From contig JAJEKV010000027.1 in the NCBI GenBank assembly GCA_021234155.1, positions 13,236,916 to 13,300,915 of the forward strand: a stretch of DNA of 64,000 nucleotides. Direction: 5' to 3'. The first letter of the stretch is position 1. Each line of letters starts with the position of its first letter. The notes under the pieces were generated by a model. It was given only the letters and a program-made list of their open reading frames with translations. It was not told the DNA's origin and did not search any database. Below are positions 34,441-45,189 of the stretch, one piece after another. Both the position numbers and the translations under genes were made by a program. Source of the stretch: Isoetes taiwanensis. Taxonomy: Eukaryota; Streptophyta; Lycopodiopsida; Isoetales; Isoetaceae.

Positions 34441-34549
34441 AATAACAAATCATACATATTTGCACTCGACCTTCAGGTATTGATACTACTACTCAGCATG
34501 TGCTATAACACCTTCTATAATGAGTTAAAATCTTTGATCACTAGTCTTG

Positions 34550-35605
34550 GGACTAGACCGTAGCCTGCCAGGTGCATAGCCAAAGGGGCTACTCCTGGGT
34601 TGCATCTCCCCAGTCCCGATGAGGCAGGAGGAGATCACTCCCTCTAGAGGCATACATGCCCATCACAGGAGGCTAGAGAGCCACTGCTCATCTATGACTT
34701 GAATCCCATTAAAGGTGACGCATCACCCAAGAGGTGTCGAGCCCATACCTTGCCCACACTCAGTGACAAGCCACCAGGCCTAGCCTCCTAAGATCTCTGG
34801 TAGGGTTTACACATTAGTGGGATCAATCTGTAATGGGACATGTCCTCCTAGCCCCGCCACCCATAGCCAGGCGGGCTCTTATGCACATGCCACATTAATC
34901 GGAAATTAATGAGGCTATCTAGGTACATCATCTACTAAGGCTTTCAGGATCTCTACCCCCCTTCCCAATACACAAGAGTGCATATAGAATTGAACATCAT
35001 CATCCATAGAACTGAAATATAGAATAACATCTAATCTATCTACCTAAACATACATGGTTAGGTTCCTTTGTTAGGGCTTGTGATCTCAGAATCTATAAGG
35101 CCTCTAAGGCTAGTCTAACATATTAATCCAGCTTATTGCCAGACTGAAGTTGGCATTGCACAACAGAATAAGCATTCACCTGATCCCTGGCTTGCTCCTG
35201 CTCCTCGAAAAATGTCCATGTTCCTGCTCGGGCTGAAGGCAACTGAATCTGGAAGGTCTATTGTGCAAAGCCGGCTTAGCGGTGTCTGGAAATGCGAAAT
35301 GGTGCTAGCACTTGGCCGGAATAGCTCTTGGAAGCTGAAATGCAAAAAGGGAAAAAGGGTTTAAGGTTTTTCTTTGGTTCCTTTTACATGACCCTTTTAG
35401 GGTTAGGGTTAAAAGGTCATATGGGGTTTTGCCATGTGGACAAAGGGGTTAAATGCACATTATAAGGACATGTGCAACATAAGAAGTTGCCCCCTAGGGT
35501 GCAACCCTTTACGGTTTCCAAGTACATGTCATCAAGGTGATATGTACGAGTGACGTGGTAGTATAATATATATATTCATACCATATATTATGCTGGAACA
35601 TCACA
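34550..35605 (-). mobile_element. Gypsy 3' LTR, truncated
   Basis: Reading on the minus strand, the LTR starts TGTGATGTTCC right after a purine tract (35606-35618). It shares with the LTR at 57.8-59.4 kb the segments TGTATTGGGAAGG with GGGTAGAGA, and GGGGAGATGCAACCC. Homology is lost near 34550, so the U5 end is missing. It carries TTAGGGTTAGGGTT-like motifs near 35393-35408. It belongs to the integrase remnant upstream. Confidence 0.75.
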
Positions 35606-35618
35606 ATCTCCCCATCTT
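35606..35618 (-). other. Polypurine tract of the gypsy element
   Basis: AAGATGGGGAGAT on the minus strand lies immediately before the LTR start TGTGATG, the usual position of the plus-strand primer. Confidence 0.75.
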
Positions 35619-36346
35619 GAATTGATGTTGTCCGTAGCATCGCGAGTCTCCCCACCTTGGACACTTGCATGAACCCTGCAACTTATTCCATACATGCAAT
35701 TTTTTTAACAATTACCTCGAAGTATTATTTAAGTTAATTATTATGATCACACCTTATTTCATAACTTGTTATAGTCAGGTAATTTCTCAACCCTTACTTA
35801 AATTAACACTTGATATTCACAAAACTTTTATAGTTTTCACACTTAATATTCACAAAAGCTATAAAATTTTATAATTTAAAGGTCCATTTCATCTCCTTGC
35901 AATACATTATCACAAAATATGTGCTGCAAGTCTTTGCAATGCGACCCTCCTGTTGTTTAGATCCTTCTATTGGCCTGCAGGTCCAACACTATATTAATAC
36001 ACATTTATTTATTATAAAGATGGTTATTAGGGGACCACCCATTTAATTACAATCAATTCAACCACATGAATGCAAGACTAATCTCCCGGCATAGGAAGAG
36101 GATGCTTCTTCCATCGTAGCCGTGGAGATAGTGCCCTATAATGCTTAGGATGATGTCTAATGCCTATACCTTTTGTCACCCTTGGCATGGAGGATGGCGT
36201 CCTCCCCGTAGTGGGCATAGACTAGAGGTACTTTCCTATCAATGCATGATTCTATATGACCTCTTATCTCTCAATTTGCCTACTTCCGTGGCGATGGAAG
36301 TAGACTTCTTAATCTACCTTCCACTCACCTATCGGTTTGGTGCTGA

Positions 36347-37700
36347 CTACTTCGTTGACGAGTCAACCTTGCATTGCTCCATAAATTGGCGGTACTGCTT
36401 CTCCAGATCTGATTGTAGTACCCATATAGCGTCTTCCACAGGTAAGTACGTCCATTTCACTAGGTATTGGAGAAATTGAGATCTTGTTGTCTTCTTATAG
36501 GATCTGTCAAGAAGGACCTCTGGAACAATCTCAAGTTGATCGTCCATCATTTCCAGTAACTCCGGTGTCTCCAATACTTCCTCTGGATTAGGAGTGTGCC
36601 TCTTCAGGAGACTTATATGGAAAACTCTATGTATCTTCAAGTGTGCTGGCCGGTCCAACTTGTAGGATTGGTTACCTACTCTTTTGGTTATTCTGAATGG
36701 TCCATCCCATCTTAGAGCAAGCTTCTTGCAATTCTTTGATCTGAGCTTTGCTTGTTTGACCTTGATCTTGACCAAACATTGTTCCCCTACTTGGAACTCT
36801 CTTCTTCATTACGTACTTATCTGCTATGCTCTTTCTGGAAGCTTCTAACGCTAGGAGATATTCTCGTACCTCCTCCACCAACTGTTGCATGTCGGCTAGC
36901 ATCTGCGGGGATACTTCTACCTTGGACACGGGATTGTGCCCAGTGCCTAGGGTCAAGCATTGGTAGCCGTAGTTGATCATGAACGGTGACATTTGAGATG
37001 ACTCCCACTACAAGGATCGTCGTTGTTCAATGACGTCGAGGCGTCATTAAACGATGTGTCGATTACGACAATTATTTTGACGTCACGACATCGTTGAACG
37101 ATGTCTAAACATCGTTGAGCTACGCCGCAATAACGACGTTATTAATGAAGTTGATACGTCGTTTAACGATGCCTCGACATCATTGAACAATAGTGATCCT
37201 CTGTAGTGTCCTGCTTGGTGCTATTGTATGCAAACTCCACCAAATGGATGTAGTTGTCCCACTTAGATTGCTTGTTCCAGACATAGTTTCTCAACATGTC
37301 TTCAAATATCCGATTCTACGCTCCGTCTGCCCATCTGTCTGAGGATGATATGTCGTGCTCATCAACAGCTTCGTCTGAATGGTGCTAAAAAGATCTTGCC
37401 AAAATGCGCTCATGAACTTGAATCTCTATCGGAGATTATCTCTCGGCATCCCATGGAGTCGGAAGATCTCCTTTGTGAATAACATGGCGGTATCCAATGC
37501 CGTGTTCGTGGTCCTGCATGACACAAAATACGCCATCTTCGACAACTTGTCGACTATGACCATTAAGGCATCCTTGCCCTATGGTTCTAAGGACCCCTGT
37601 TATGAACTCCATGCTAATTACTTCCAATTTGGCATTTGGCACTGGCAATGGCTCTAGTGCTCCAGTAATAGCTACTTCTTATCTTGAAGTAGATTTTCAT
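36347..37700 (-). pseudogene. Chromovirus integrase with chromodomain
   Basis: The minus strand encodes, across several frameshifts, the integrase start (VPNAKLEVISMEFITG), the core ([36 protein letters not shown]), MSPFMINYGY, the GPF/Y-type region (WDGPFRITKRVGNQSYKL, VFHISLLKRH), and a chromodomain (EVLLDRSYKKTTRSQFLQYL, VKWTYLP, then WV). This order is diagnostic of Ty3/gypsy chromoviruses. The MITE at 37006-37208 interrupts the core between AYNST and MSPF. Gag, protease and RT are absent because the PBS-LTR remnant lies right upstream. Confidence 0.9.
37006..37208. mobile_element. 203-bp CACTA-type MITE inside the integrase
   Basis: The element starts CACTACA and ends TGTAGTG, with inverted repeats of about 60 bases (TTGTTCAATGAYGTCGAGGC is shared). 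It is flanked by the 3-bp duplication TCC (37003-37005 and 37209-37211), the size CACTA elements make. Removing it and one TCC leaves an in-frame integrase. The interior is nearly all short foldbacks; GACATCGTTGAACGATGTC (37087-37105) is palindromic about its middle base. It has no coding capacity. Confidence 0.93.
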
Positions 37701-37767
37701 AAAATCTGTGTGACCGGCTATTGGGCTATTGTGTGCGTGTCATGGAGTATCAACTTCCTAACCCCAG

Positions 37768-37785
37768 ATGACTCTGATACACACA
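37768..37785 (-). other. Primer-binding site remnant (tRNA-Met)
   Basis: The minus strand reads TGTATCAGAGTCAT, close to the usual TGGTATCAGAGCCAT complementary to initiator tRNA-Met. It lies between an LTR-like block and the integrase, as in a 5' LTR-PBS junction. Confidence 0.55.
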
Positions 37786-38150
37786 ATGGTACAATAGGTT
37801 ACCTTCCTTTTTAAACATCGTATAGGAACCTGGAGTTCATCCCTCTATCAACGCACAAGCCGACAAAGGCCGTCCACCTAGCACCGAACCCTTGCTATCT
37901 AACAAGGAATCGATGGGGAAGAATGGACGTGTCATTCATCCCGTCTCCCTCGGGATTGTCCTAGCATGTCGAAACGTAAATAAACATAAGCACATGACAT
38001 CAAATACACATAGTTCCACCTCGAAGGATGGCTCACTATAACATACCATCTATAACAACAACATCAGTGCTATCATCATAGGGGAGATCCTATTCATGGC
38101 TCAGGGCATGCTCACCATATACTTGGGGATGGTTATTGTGCTAGATATTC
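37785..38150 (-). mobile_element. Gypsy 5' LTR, terminal part
   Basis: On the minus strand the segment with GATGTCATGTGC and CCTTCGAGGTGG matches the U5 side of the plus-strand LTR near 59.13 kb. The PBS remnant follows. The upstream part of the LTR is replaced by the dispersed repeat at 38150. Confidence 0.5.
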
Positions 38151-38580
38151 TAAAGGAGGTGCACCCTACCTCAATCGTCAGATCTGTCCATCCTATGGGT
38201 TAGATCGTATGTTGGGGCTTTTGGATGCCTCTTGTTTCGATTATGTTCATTTATGACTTGTGGCATCTATGATTTTGAAATATAAAATACAGGTTCTCCT
38301 AAGGTTTTGGAATATGTAATACCAAGACTCGTCTCTATATGGGTTCCCCTACGATTTTAGAATTTGAGATACGAAGACTCGAACCTCTATCAAAATAATT
38401 TAATATCCTAATAACAATGCTTTAAATAATGCAACTAGCAAACTAACATGCTTATTTTATCAATTGAATTATCCTTTTTTTCTTTCTTTTTAATAATAAC
38501 CTAATCAATTGTTTTGGAGGTATGGTCTATGTCTTAAGGATAGTGATTTATGCATCCATATCAAATCCCCCTAGAACTCC
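38150..38580 (-). mobile_element. Dispersed repeat, copy paired with 10260-10700
   Basis: Inverted match to 10260-10700 over about 430 bases with the same landmark order (see that entry). It borders the gypsy 5' LTR remnant at 38150. Confidence 0.75.
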
Positions 38581-38599
38581 CTGTTATTGTGCTACATAT

Positions 38600-39630
38600 T
38601 CAGATGAACATTGTGCTTTTGTTTTGCTTTCCTTACCACATCGACAAGAATCCCACATCAACGTTTCATGCCTCTTAAAAGTCCCACCCTTGTGGTTTAA
38701 AATATGGCTAGTATTACGCTTTCAACACGATAATTACTCAATGTGAAGGACATATCTCTAAGAATATTAGCCGCGTCCCATTTATTCTTGGAGCCTATGC
38801 TCTAAAAAAATTAGCATTGAATGTCTCGATGGCAATGGTGAAAAATAGTGAAAAAATATTCACAAACACATTTCCTTGCTCAGATTTAGCTTGGGAGGAA
38901 ATGTTTCTATAGAGTGCTTACAAAGATCATTTGAGAAAAATATTGCGATTGTAGAGCTAGTTGAAAATGACATCAAATTAGAGAAACAAGTGAAGGATTC
39001 AAGACATTCAAGACGATGAGAGGTTGATGTCTACAAAGCAGAAAAAGAAGTAAAAAGAAAGAAACAAGTACAAAAACATGATATATAGATATAAAAGAAA
39101 GGAAGAAAAAAGTATTGATCTTATAATTAGATAACAATGTGAAAAGACACTAGGCAAATGGACATGGTGAACACCATAAGTTATATGCTTAGGCAAGCAA
39201 TAGCTGTAAACAATAAAATTAGAAGTTTAATCCTCATTAATGTTGTCGAGCATAGGTTCTTGAAAAAATATGTGAACGGCATTTTTGTAAAAAAAGATTT
39301 AAAATTTTTGTAAAAAAAAATGTAATTTATATAAGTAATCAATAATATACCCTAGATAACAATTTCAATTTGAAAGCCAAACCTCAACTTACAACAAGCA
39401 TAAAAGATTCTCTTTGGATCATTGATTGCCAACATTTGCTCCCAGTGCACTGTTGTAAGTTTTCATGATCTATGTTTAACTATTGAATCTCTTGGTAATG
39501 TCAGGTGAAAATAAATCTACTTATAGTTATTACTTTTATAAATCTAAAATATTAAACAAAATGAATCTATAGTTTGGTAAAAACACTTAATTTTAGTTTT
39601 ACTTGAAAAGATAGTATCATTAAAAAATAA
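38600..39630. other. Unassigned, AT-rich
   Basis: No gene or element ends are seen. Short open frames are AT-driven. Confidence 0.5.
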
Positions 39631-39631
39631 G

Positions 39632-39657
39632 TTTTTTTTTTTTTTTTTTTTTTTTTT
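39632..39657 (-). repeat. Poly(T) run, probable retroposon tail
   Basis: Twenty-six T's are followed by GAAGG; the same T(n)GAAGG junction occurs at 40457-40480. This fits poly(A) tails of minus-strand retroposons ending in CCTTC. It lies in the intron next to the exon at 39709-40125. Confidence 0.6.
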
Positions 39658-39708
39658 GAAGGAAGTAAAATATGTATATATTTATCATAAGCATAGTGAA
39701 AAACAAAC

Positions 39709-40125
39709 CTAGAGAAGGGCAATCCAATCGCCGTGAGGAACAGGGCGAGCTGAGGCATCCAAGAGAGGGCAATGGTAAACATAAGAGAGTACAGGCGTTC
39801 CAGTTTCGGGCATAACTTGGACGAGAGCCTTGTCAAACATGTGAGGCAGGTCATAATGCTTGAGTTCATGCTCGAGCAAAAGGTTAGAAAAACAGGCGGG
39901 GTCGTCGAGAGATATGAGGTAACCTTTGACTGCATGGCCGGGCTCTTCGTTAACCGCCGCGCTAACCGAAGCGGGCCCCGTTCAATGCAGTATAGGCGGC
40001 TGCCCATTAGCCATGCTCTCCTGCAATTAGGGGCAAATGCTAGCCTCGAAGGCATTGCATCTGGCATGTTATCGCCATACACAAACAGATGCCTCGCCTC
40101 CTCTCTTGCATTCATAGCTTTGTTT
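39709..40125 (-). pseudogene. Gamma-glutamylcyclotransferase-like exon, frameshifted
   Basis: On the minus strand a T-tract and TTTGCAG precede an exon that ends at CTCTAG|GTTTGT. It starts with HLFVYGDNMPDAMPSRLAF, the N-terminal FVYG phosphate loop of the AIG2/GGCT fold, then RLYCI, and after a frame change near 39970-39985 NEEPGHAVKGYLISLDDPA, then LEHELKHYDL and VYHCPL with GDW near the end. These follow the GGCT order, but the usual GTL after FVYG is GDN. No other exon is seen. Such enzymes act in glutathione breakdown; whether this copy ever did is unknown. Confidence 0.7.
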
Positions 40126-40129
40126 CTGC

Positions 40130-40860
40130 AAAAAAAAAAATTTCAATTTGGAACTCATTATTTATAAAAACTTTAAATTTCTATTATTTCTATTTTTTTA
40201 ATTTGATTTAATTTAATTCTTTAAAGAAGTATACTTATTTAACATGATTCACCCTTATAGTTTTGATAACTATTTATTTCGACATAAACAACCAAGTTTA
40301 TAAATATCGATAGTTGAGCATAAGGCTCTTAAATGCATATATGAAGACTTCAATTTTTTTATAGCCAGGTTTCAAGTTATAACAAGAAAAGAAATTTCAA
40401 TGGTAAAAATTGTCAACCTTTTTTCATTTGCCTGTAATAAAATACAATGGGCTTTGTTTTTTTTTTTTTTTTTTTGAAGGCAAGGTTTGTTTTGTATTCA
40501 TATTAAGTGAAATACATCAGTAAAATGACAACTTCACATTATCAATTTATATGTCTGAACGACATTATATTTTCCTGTTTGCCTATCTTTATTTATTTTG
40601 GATGGCACTATATACCTTATATTTCCATATTTCCAACTTATAAATTTGATTATCTAAGGGATTCTGTTGTTAAATGTCTAAGATTATTTTAACCAAGTCC
40701 AACCTCGGCTTAGGATTATTTACATCGATAATTTCTAAGGCTGATACCTGTTTTTCTATTAAGAGTTCTAGGTATAATACTCTTGTCTTTTGACATGACG
40801 AAAAGGATTTTTATTCTGTTTTCAGGTTATACTTAAGACCAAGGTTAATTCTTCCTTTAA
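40130..40860. other. Intron/intergenic with poly(T) run
   Basis: Contains a 19-base poly(T) run at 40457-40475 followed by GAAGG. No further exon of the cyclotransferase-like gene is found upstream on the minus strand. Confidence 0.45.
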
Positions 40861-40864
40861 CCTA

Positions 40865-43800
40865 TGTTTTTCTGACTAATTAGAAGAAAACCTCTCTTCC
40901 TGAAGAACTTGATTCCTACAACTACTGGATAAAAGAACTTTTGGAGCTGCATTGTGATAAATGTGGAGTGGATAGTCCAAATGTTGTAGTTCAGACTGTT
41001 CTGGCCTGTATTAAAAACAAGCATGTCCATGATTATATCAAATTCAGGGAATCTAATGTTGTTGAGAAAAAAGTGGTCTCCCATATGTTGCCTAGGCTTT
41101 AGTAGTTGGTTTAGGACCTTCCATCTCATCAAGAAGACCAACTATGACTTTGAAAAGTCTAAGGCTATTCTTTTGTCTCTTTACAATGATATGGCCAGCA
41201 TTCTTTTTGCTAGAACTTGCCATGAGATGATACGGGGAGGAACTTTATGATTGGTCTCACTGCCATGGAGAAGGCAAATGATATCAAATACCTTACCTTT
41301 GAAATTGATGAGGAAAAAGCTCAAGAAGAATCACAGGAATCCCTTTTTGCGCGACCTTTTGAGCTTTGGTGATTAACAAATCCTTAATAAGGAGAATGAG
41401 TATTTCCCTAATCAACTGCAAAAAAATGGAGAATAACGTCCCTAATCTCACTTTAGCAAATTCTGCATGTTTTTCCATTATTTCTTGAACATGTTGTTGA
41501 GTGTTTGTCTCACGCATATGACCATGCTTTATGGAAAAGCCAATTTGAACCTTGGCCCCATTGGACTTTGAAACTTGGAAGGCTTTTTGTTGGAATTTCG
41601 ACGGTGAGATCATCAACGCTAAAAATAAAGCCCTAAAACTAGAAAAAATACTTCATCATGGAAAAGATGGAGGTACCATTTGATATTACCTTTTTGACCA
41701 AACATGTACTAAAAGTCTTTGGGACTTTTGTCGGGTCAAAAGGGAAACACGGCTTATCCTAATGAAGAATGAGATGACTTTTACATCAAGAGGGTCGGAG
41801 GACCCATTGCCTATACTTTTAAAGTCGCGACAAGAAAAAAAAAGACAAGAAAGATAAAGCGTCGTTGTGGCATTATTTGGTTTGACCAAGGAGTCGGGTA
41901 CCTACTTAATCACATGAAGGACATATACCCGGGGACCATACAAATGGCAAAGATAGTTATTATGACAAAGTTCTTGAACAAGACAATGAAATCTGTTGTT
42001 TTATCATTCATCTCCTACCTTGAGGTTAGAAGGGTATTGCTAGAAATGGCCATAGTTTATCTTTGAAAAAATGTTAATCCAACCTTAAAATGATCTTTGG
42101 TAATAACAAGCTTTTGGAAATTCTTTGAAAAATGAGTCGAGACTGTTTCCTTTATCAAAAAATCGTCTTCCAACAAGCAAAGCCTTCTTATTACGTGCCC
42201 AACAAATCTTTTTCTAGTGGTAGCGGAAACCTACTACTTTGTTTAATCCTAAAATGCAGCCTAGAGTGACCATTGATCCAAGGGCTCCTTTCCCTATGGT
42301 TGGTTGCAACTATGAGCGAAAATTTGATTTAAGCACAAGTCATGACAACATTGATCATTCCATCGTCAATTTGGATGATCATTCTGTTACAAAAGGTGGC
42401 AATAAGGTCATATCCTTGGAGGATTGCTTACGTGTTCAACTTACTTACCCCAAGGAAACATAGTAAGTTCTCTCTTTAAGTCTTTATATTTGCTTTAATC
42501 AAGTCTATGGTTTGTGCTATTGACTTAAAACTACAAATGCTTCAACTATGGTATGGTTATGAGCTATATCAACTTTATCTTGACCATATCTTTTAACTGG
42601 CTTTGATTAGCCCTCTTACAACTCATAGTCACCACTTTCCTGCCCCGTTTTTAGGTAAATCTAATTTTTTAGTTGTTTACTAATGGTTGGTAGTTTAGGA
42701 ATCTTCTTCCATTTCTAGATCTATTTTTGAAGACTGTAATATGAGAAAGCACTTTATTACTTCCAAACAGAAGGATAATTCCAAGATTGTTCACTTCACC
42801 TTTCTTTCCAAAATATTGGATAAATTCAATATCAAGGCTATTTTCGCCAACGTCCTATCTGAAGTACTTCAACAAAGGGAAGCTGATCTTGTGAATAATA
42901 CAATATTCTCATGGCAGTACATTGAACAAATCTGACATAAAGAGTATAAACTTGCTTCGATATTTTCTTTAGGCATTGCTGGCAAATGCCTTTGCAGTAA
43001 CCCGAATATCAGCAAGTTTATTGAGACTTTGGTTGGTGGAGGAATGTTCAAAACTTTGCAAATAATTCTTCCAAGTACACCATTATGATCTTCTGGATGT
43101 TTCAGACCAAGACATGGAGAACAAAGCGATCGATATTGAGATTCTGTCATTTCAAAATGGTATAGTATAAAAGAAACTTACCCTCCAAGAGATTCCTATG
43201 GAAAGACTTGGAGGTTACAAAAAATCTGAACTGGCTAGTCCAGAATCTTTATATTTCAAGGCTTGATAAAGCCAATAATAATGCCTCCTTTATCTGCCAA
43301 AGATATATAAAGGCGATGGTATTGGCTAGACTTAGCAGCTTAGATTTTAAGAAGGTCAACTGCACTGTAGAAACAATTAAAAACCTTTGCCAGGCTGATA
43401 TTCAAAGGTTTAATTGTGAAATTAGCTCCAATAGGCTCCTCTATCTTATGGCCATTTACAAGGCTCATAAACAGGAATAGGGGTGGCTGACTAATGCTCA
43501 CAACACCATTCACTCAGAAATTTCCCAGTTGACTACCCTTATTCTAAATGATTTCATAAATATTTGGCCTAATATCTGCCACTGCTAAAATCAAGCTACG
43601 AAGCAAGAATGTAAATGCATGTTGGCTACTAAATTCATCCATAGATGTTATTCTAAACTTGCCACTAAAAGTTCATGAGGTTTTTGCTGCGGATATCATG
43701 AAATGCTATGAGAATATATATATACCTCTAAATGGGGACGATAGCATTATAAGCATTATTAATGAAATTACAGACCTCGTTTGGGACTACAGGATTGAGG

Positions 43801-43868
43801 TTGAGCAGAAGTTTCACCTCGTGATTAATTCCAAAACTGGAACCATGACTGTTAAATGGTTCAGATAG
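40865..43868 (+). pseudogene. Degraded non-LTR element with RT, Penelope-like (Coprina type?)
   Basis: Several plus-strand frames follow one another with stops and shifts. Near 40.88-41.37 kb: ELDSYNYWIKELLELHC, KKVVSHMLPRL, YEKSKAILLSLYNDMASILF, AMEKANDIKYLTFEIDEEKA. Near 41.88 kb: DQGVGYLLNHMKD. Near 43.2-43.5 kb: the RT-like RLDKANNNASFICQRYI, AIYKAHKQE, then an in-frame TAG and WLTNAHNTIHSEIS. Near 43.6-43.87 kb: ACWLLNSSIDVILNLP and EVFAADIMKCYENI. The lone D in FAADIMKCYENI fits RT motif A. I recall this pattern from RTs in mosses, lycophytes and algae that I would place with Penelope-like elements; that placement is from memory. Confidence 0.6.
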
Positions 43869-43869
43869 T

Positions 43870-44424
43870 TAACTTCTTTCCATACAAGTCTAGCTTATTT
43901 GCTTGTAGGCCTAGTATAAATGTTTTTGGGCTTCTTTGAACCCGTTGTTCTATGCATATAGTCGGAGAATCTTCTTGTAGGATTGTTATATCGAGCTGTG
44001 TATTTAATTAACCAATTATGTTGTAGGGATGACGGATGAAGAAGAGGAAATAAGTGCTTTTCCTAAAATAGGATCATTCTTCTCAAACTCCTTTTCCTAG
44101 AATCTGATCGTTTCATGATGCACATAAATGCAATAGGTGAGAGGTAATTATGTTGGAGGGATGGCGGATAAAGAGGAGGATATAAGTGGAAGAACTATGA
44201 GCAACAATATATGATGGAGAATGGATAAGTGCGAACAAATAATTATTGTATTCTAGTTTGTATGCGTGAACCATTCGGTAGTTTACCTTGCGAGCTATCA
44301 TGTAATTTGTGTTTCTTCAATGTTGCAATTAAAATTAGGTAAGGCATGGTGGAGGCGCTTGCCCTTTCTCTCCAAAGACACATACAAGAAAAAAGAAAGA
44401 AAGAAAGAAAGAAGGAATGAAGTA
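43870..44424. other. Unassigned
   Basis: Follows the RT remnant. A short GGAGGGATGGCGGAT-like duplication is seen at about 44029 and 44156, otherwise no gene. Confidence 0.4.
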
Positions 44425-44475
44425 TATTTTAACGTCCACGGAGGCCAACTGGCCTATGAGACGGTCACAATACAA
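44425..44475 (-). mobile_element. LINE-like 3' tail, truncated
   Basis: TTTTAACGTCCACGGAGGCC, AACTGGCCTATGAGAC on the plus strand is the inverted family tail. A GAAA-rich run at 44390-44415 takes the place of the terminal repeat. Confidence 0.6.
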
Positions 44476-44675
44476 TATATCAAATAGTATCCAAGCGAGA
44501 AAAGAAAACCACAAAAGCCCTATACAATGTGTCTCTACTTTGGGACGAAAAAACACCCCATGTGGGAGGAGAGAGAGACCCTTTTTTTTTTTTTTTTTTT
44601 TTTTTGGGGTGCTTGCCTAATGGTATTATCGAGGATACCCAAAATTTGGTGTAAGCAACCACTAAAGGATCTGGG

Positions 44676-45025
44676 GAGGATAGTCCTTATTAATCCAAAA
44701 GTTTGAGATCTTGATTGCCACTATGGTACAATAGTAATAACGACATAGTGACTGGACATGGCACTCTAGCATCCTCTATAGTTGGAATCAATGGCCCAGT
44801 AGTAAATATGGCATATTGAGCGAACATCTCTATAGTTGGAATTTTGATGCTAAAAGAGACATAACTTGGGAAGGATAGTCCTTATTAATCCAAAGTTTGA
44901 GATCCCTGATTGCCACTATGGTACAATAGTAATAACGACATAGTGAGTGGACATGGCACTCTAGCATCCTCTATAGTTGGAATTTCAATGGCCCATTAGT
45001 AAATATGGCATATTGAGTGAACATC
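44676..45025 (+). repeat. Two-copy 195-bp tandem repeat
   Basis: A unit with TAGTCCTTATTAATCC, GCCACTATGGTACAATAGTA and GGCACTCTAGCATCCTCTAT starts at 44681 and 44876. The linker GAACATCTCTATAGTTGGAA with TTTTGATGC recurs at 51417-51465, on the other side of the GAATCT array. Confidence 0.9.
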
Positions 45026-45064
45026 CGGGCTCAAATGTTTTTGGCATTTTTGTCTGTCAACACA

Positions 45065-45067
<3 letters not shown>

Positions 45068-45114
<47 letters not shown>
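45068..45114 (+). repeat. Poly(A) then (TA)n tract
   Basis: About 32 A's are followed by about 7 TA units, just before the first unit of the GAATCT array. Confidence 0.9.
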
Positions 45115-45189
45115 CATTATATGTATAAAATTATTCTATGTGTGCCTTGAAAACGATGTACCCATGGTGTATATGATATGTTAAAAATA

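Noticed and set aside
35388-35412. Interstitial telomere repeat (TTAGGGTTAGGGTT)
   Set aside because: Only two units inside an LTR leader; similar AACCCTAA motifs occur in the related LTR, so it is LTR sequence.
41293-41616. Minus-strand 107-codon gene
   Set aside because: It overlaps the plus-strand frame of the degraded non-LTR element and has no family likeness.
42869-43150. Minus-strand 93-codon gene
   Set aside because: It is antisense to the RT remnant and shows no conserved motif.
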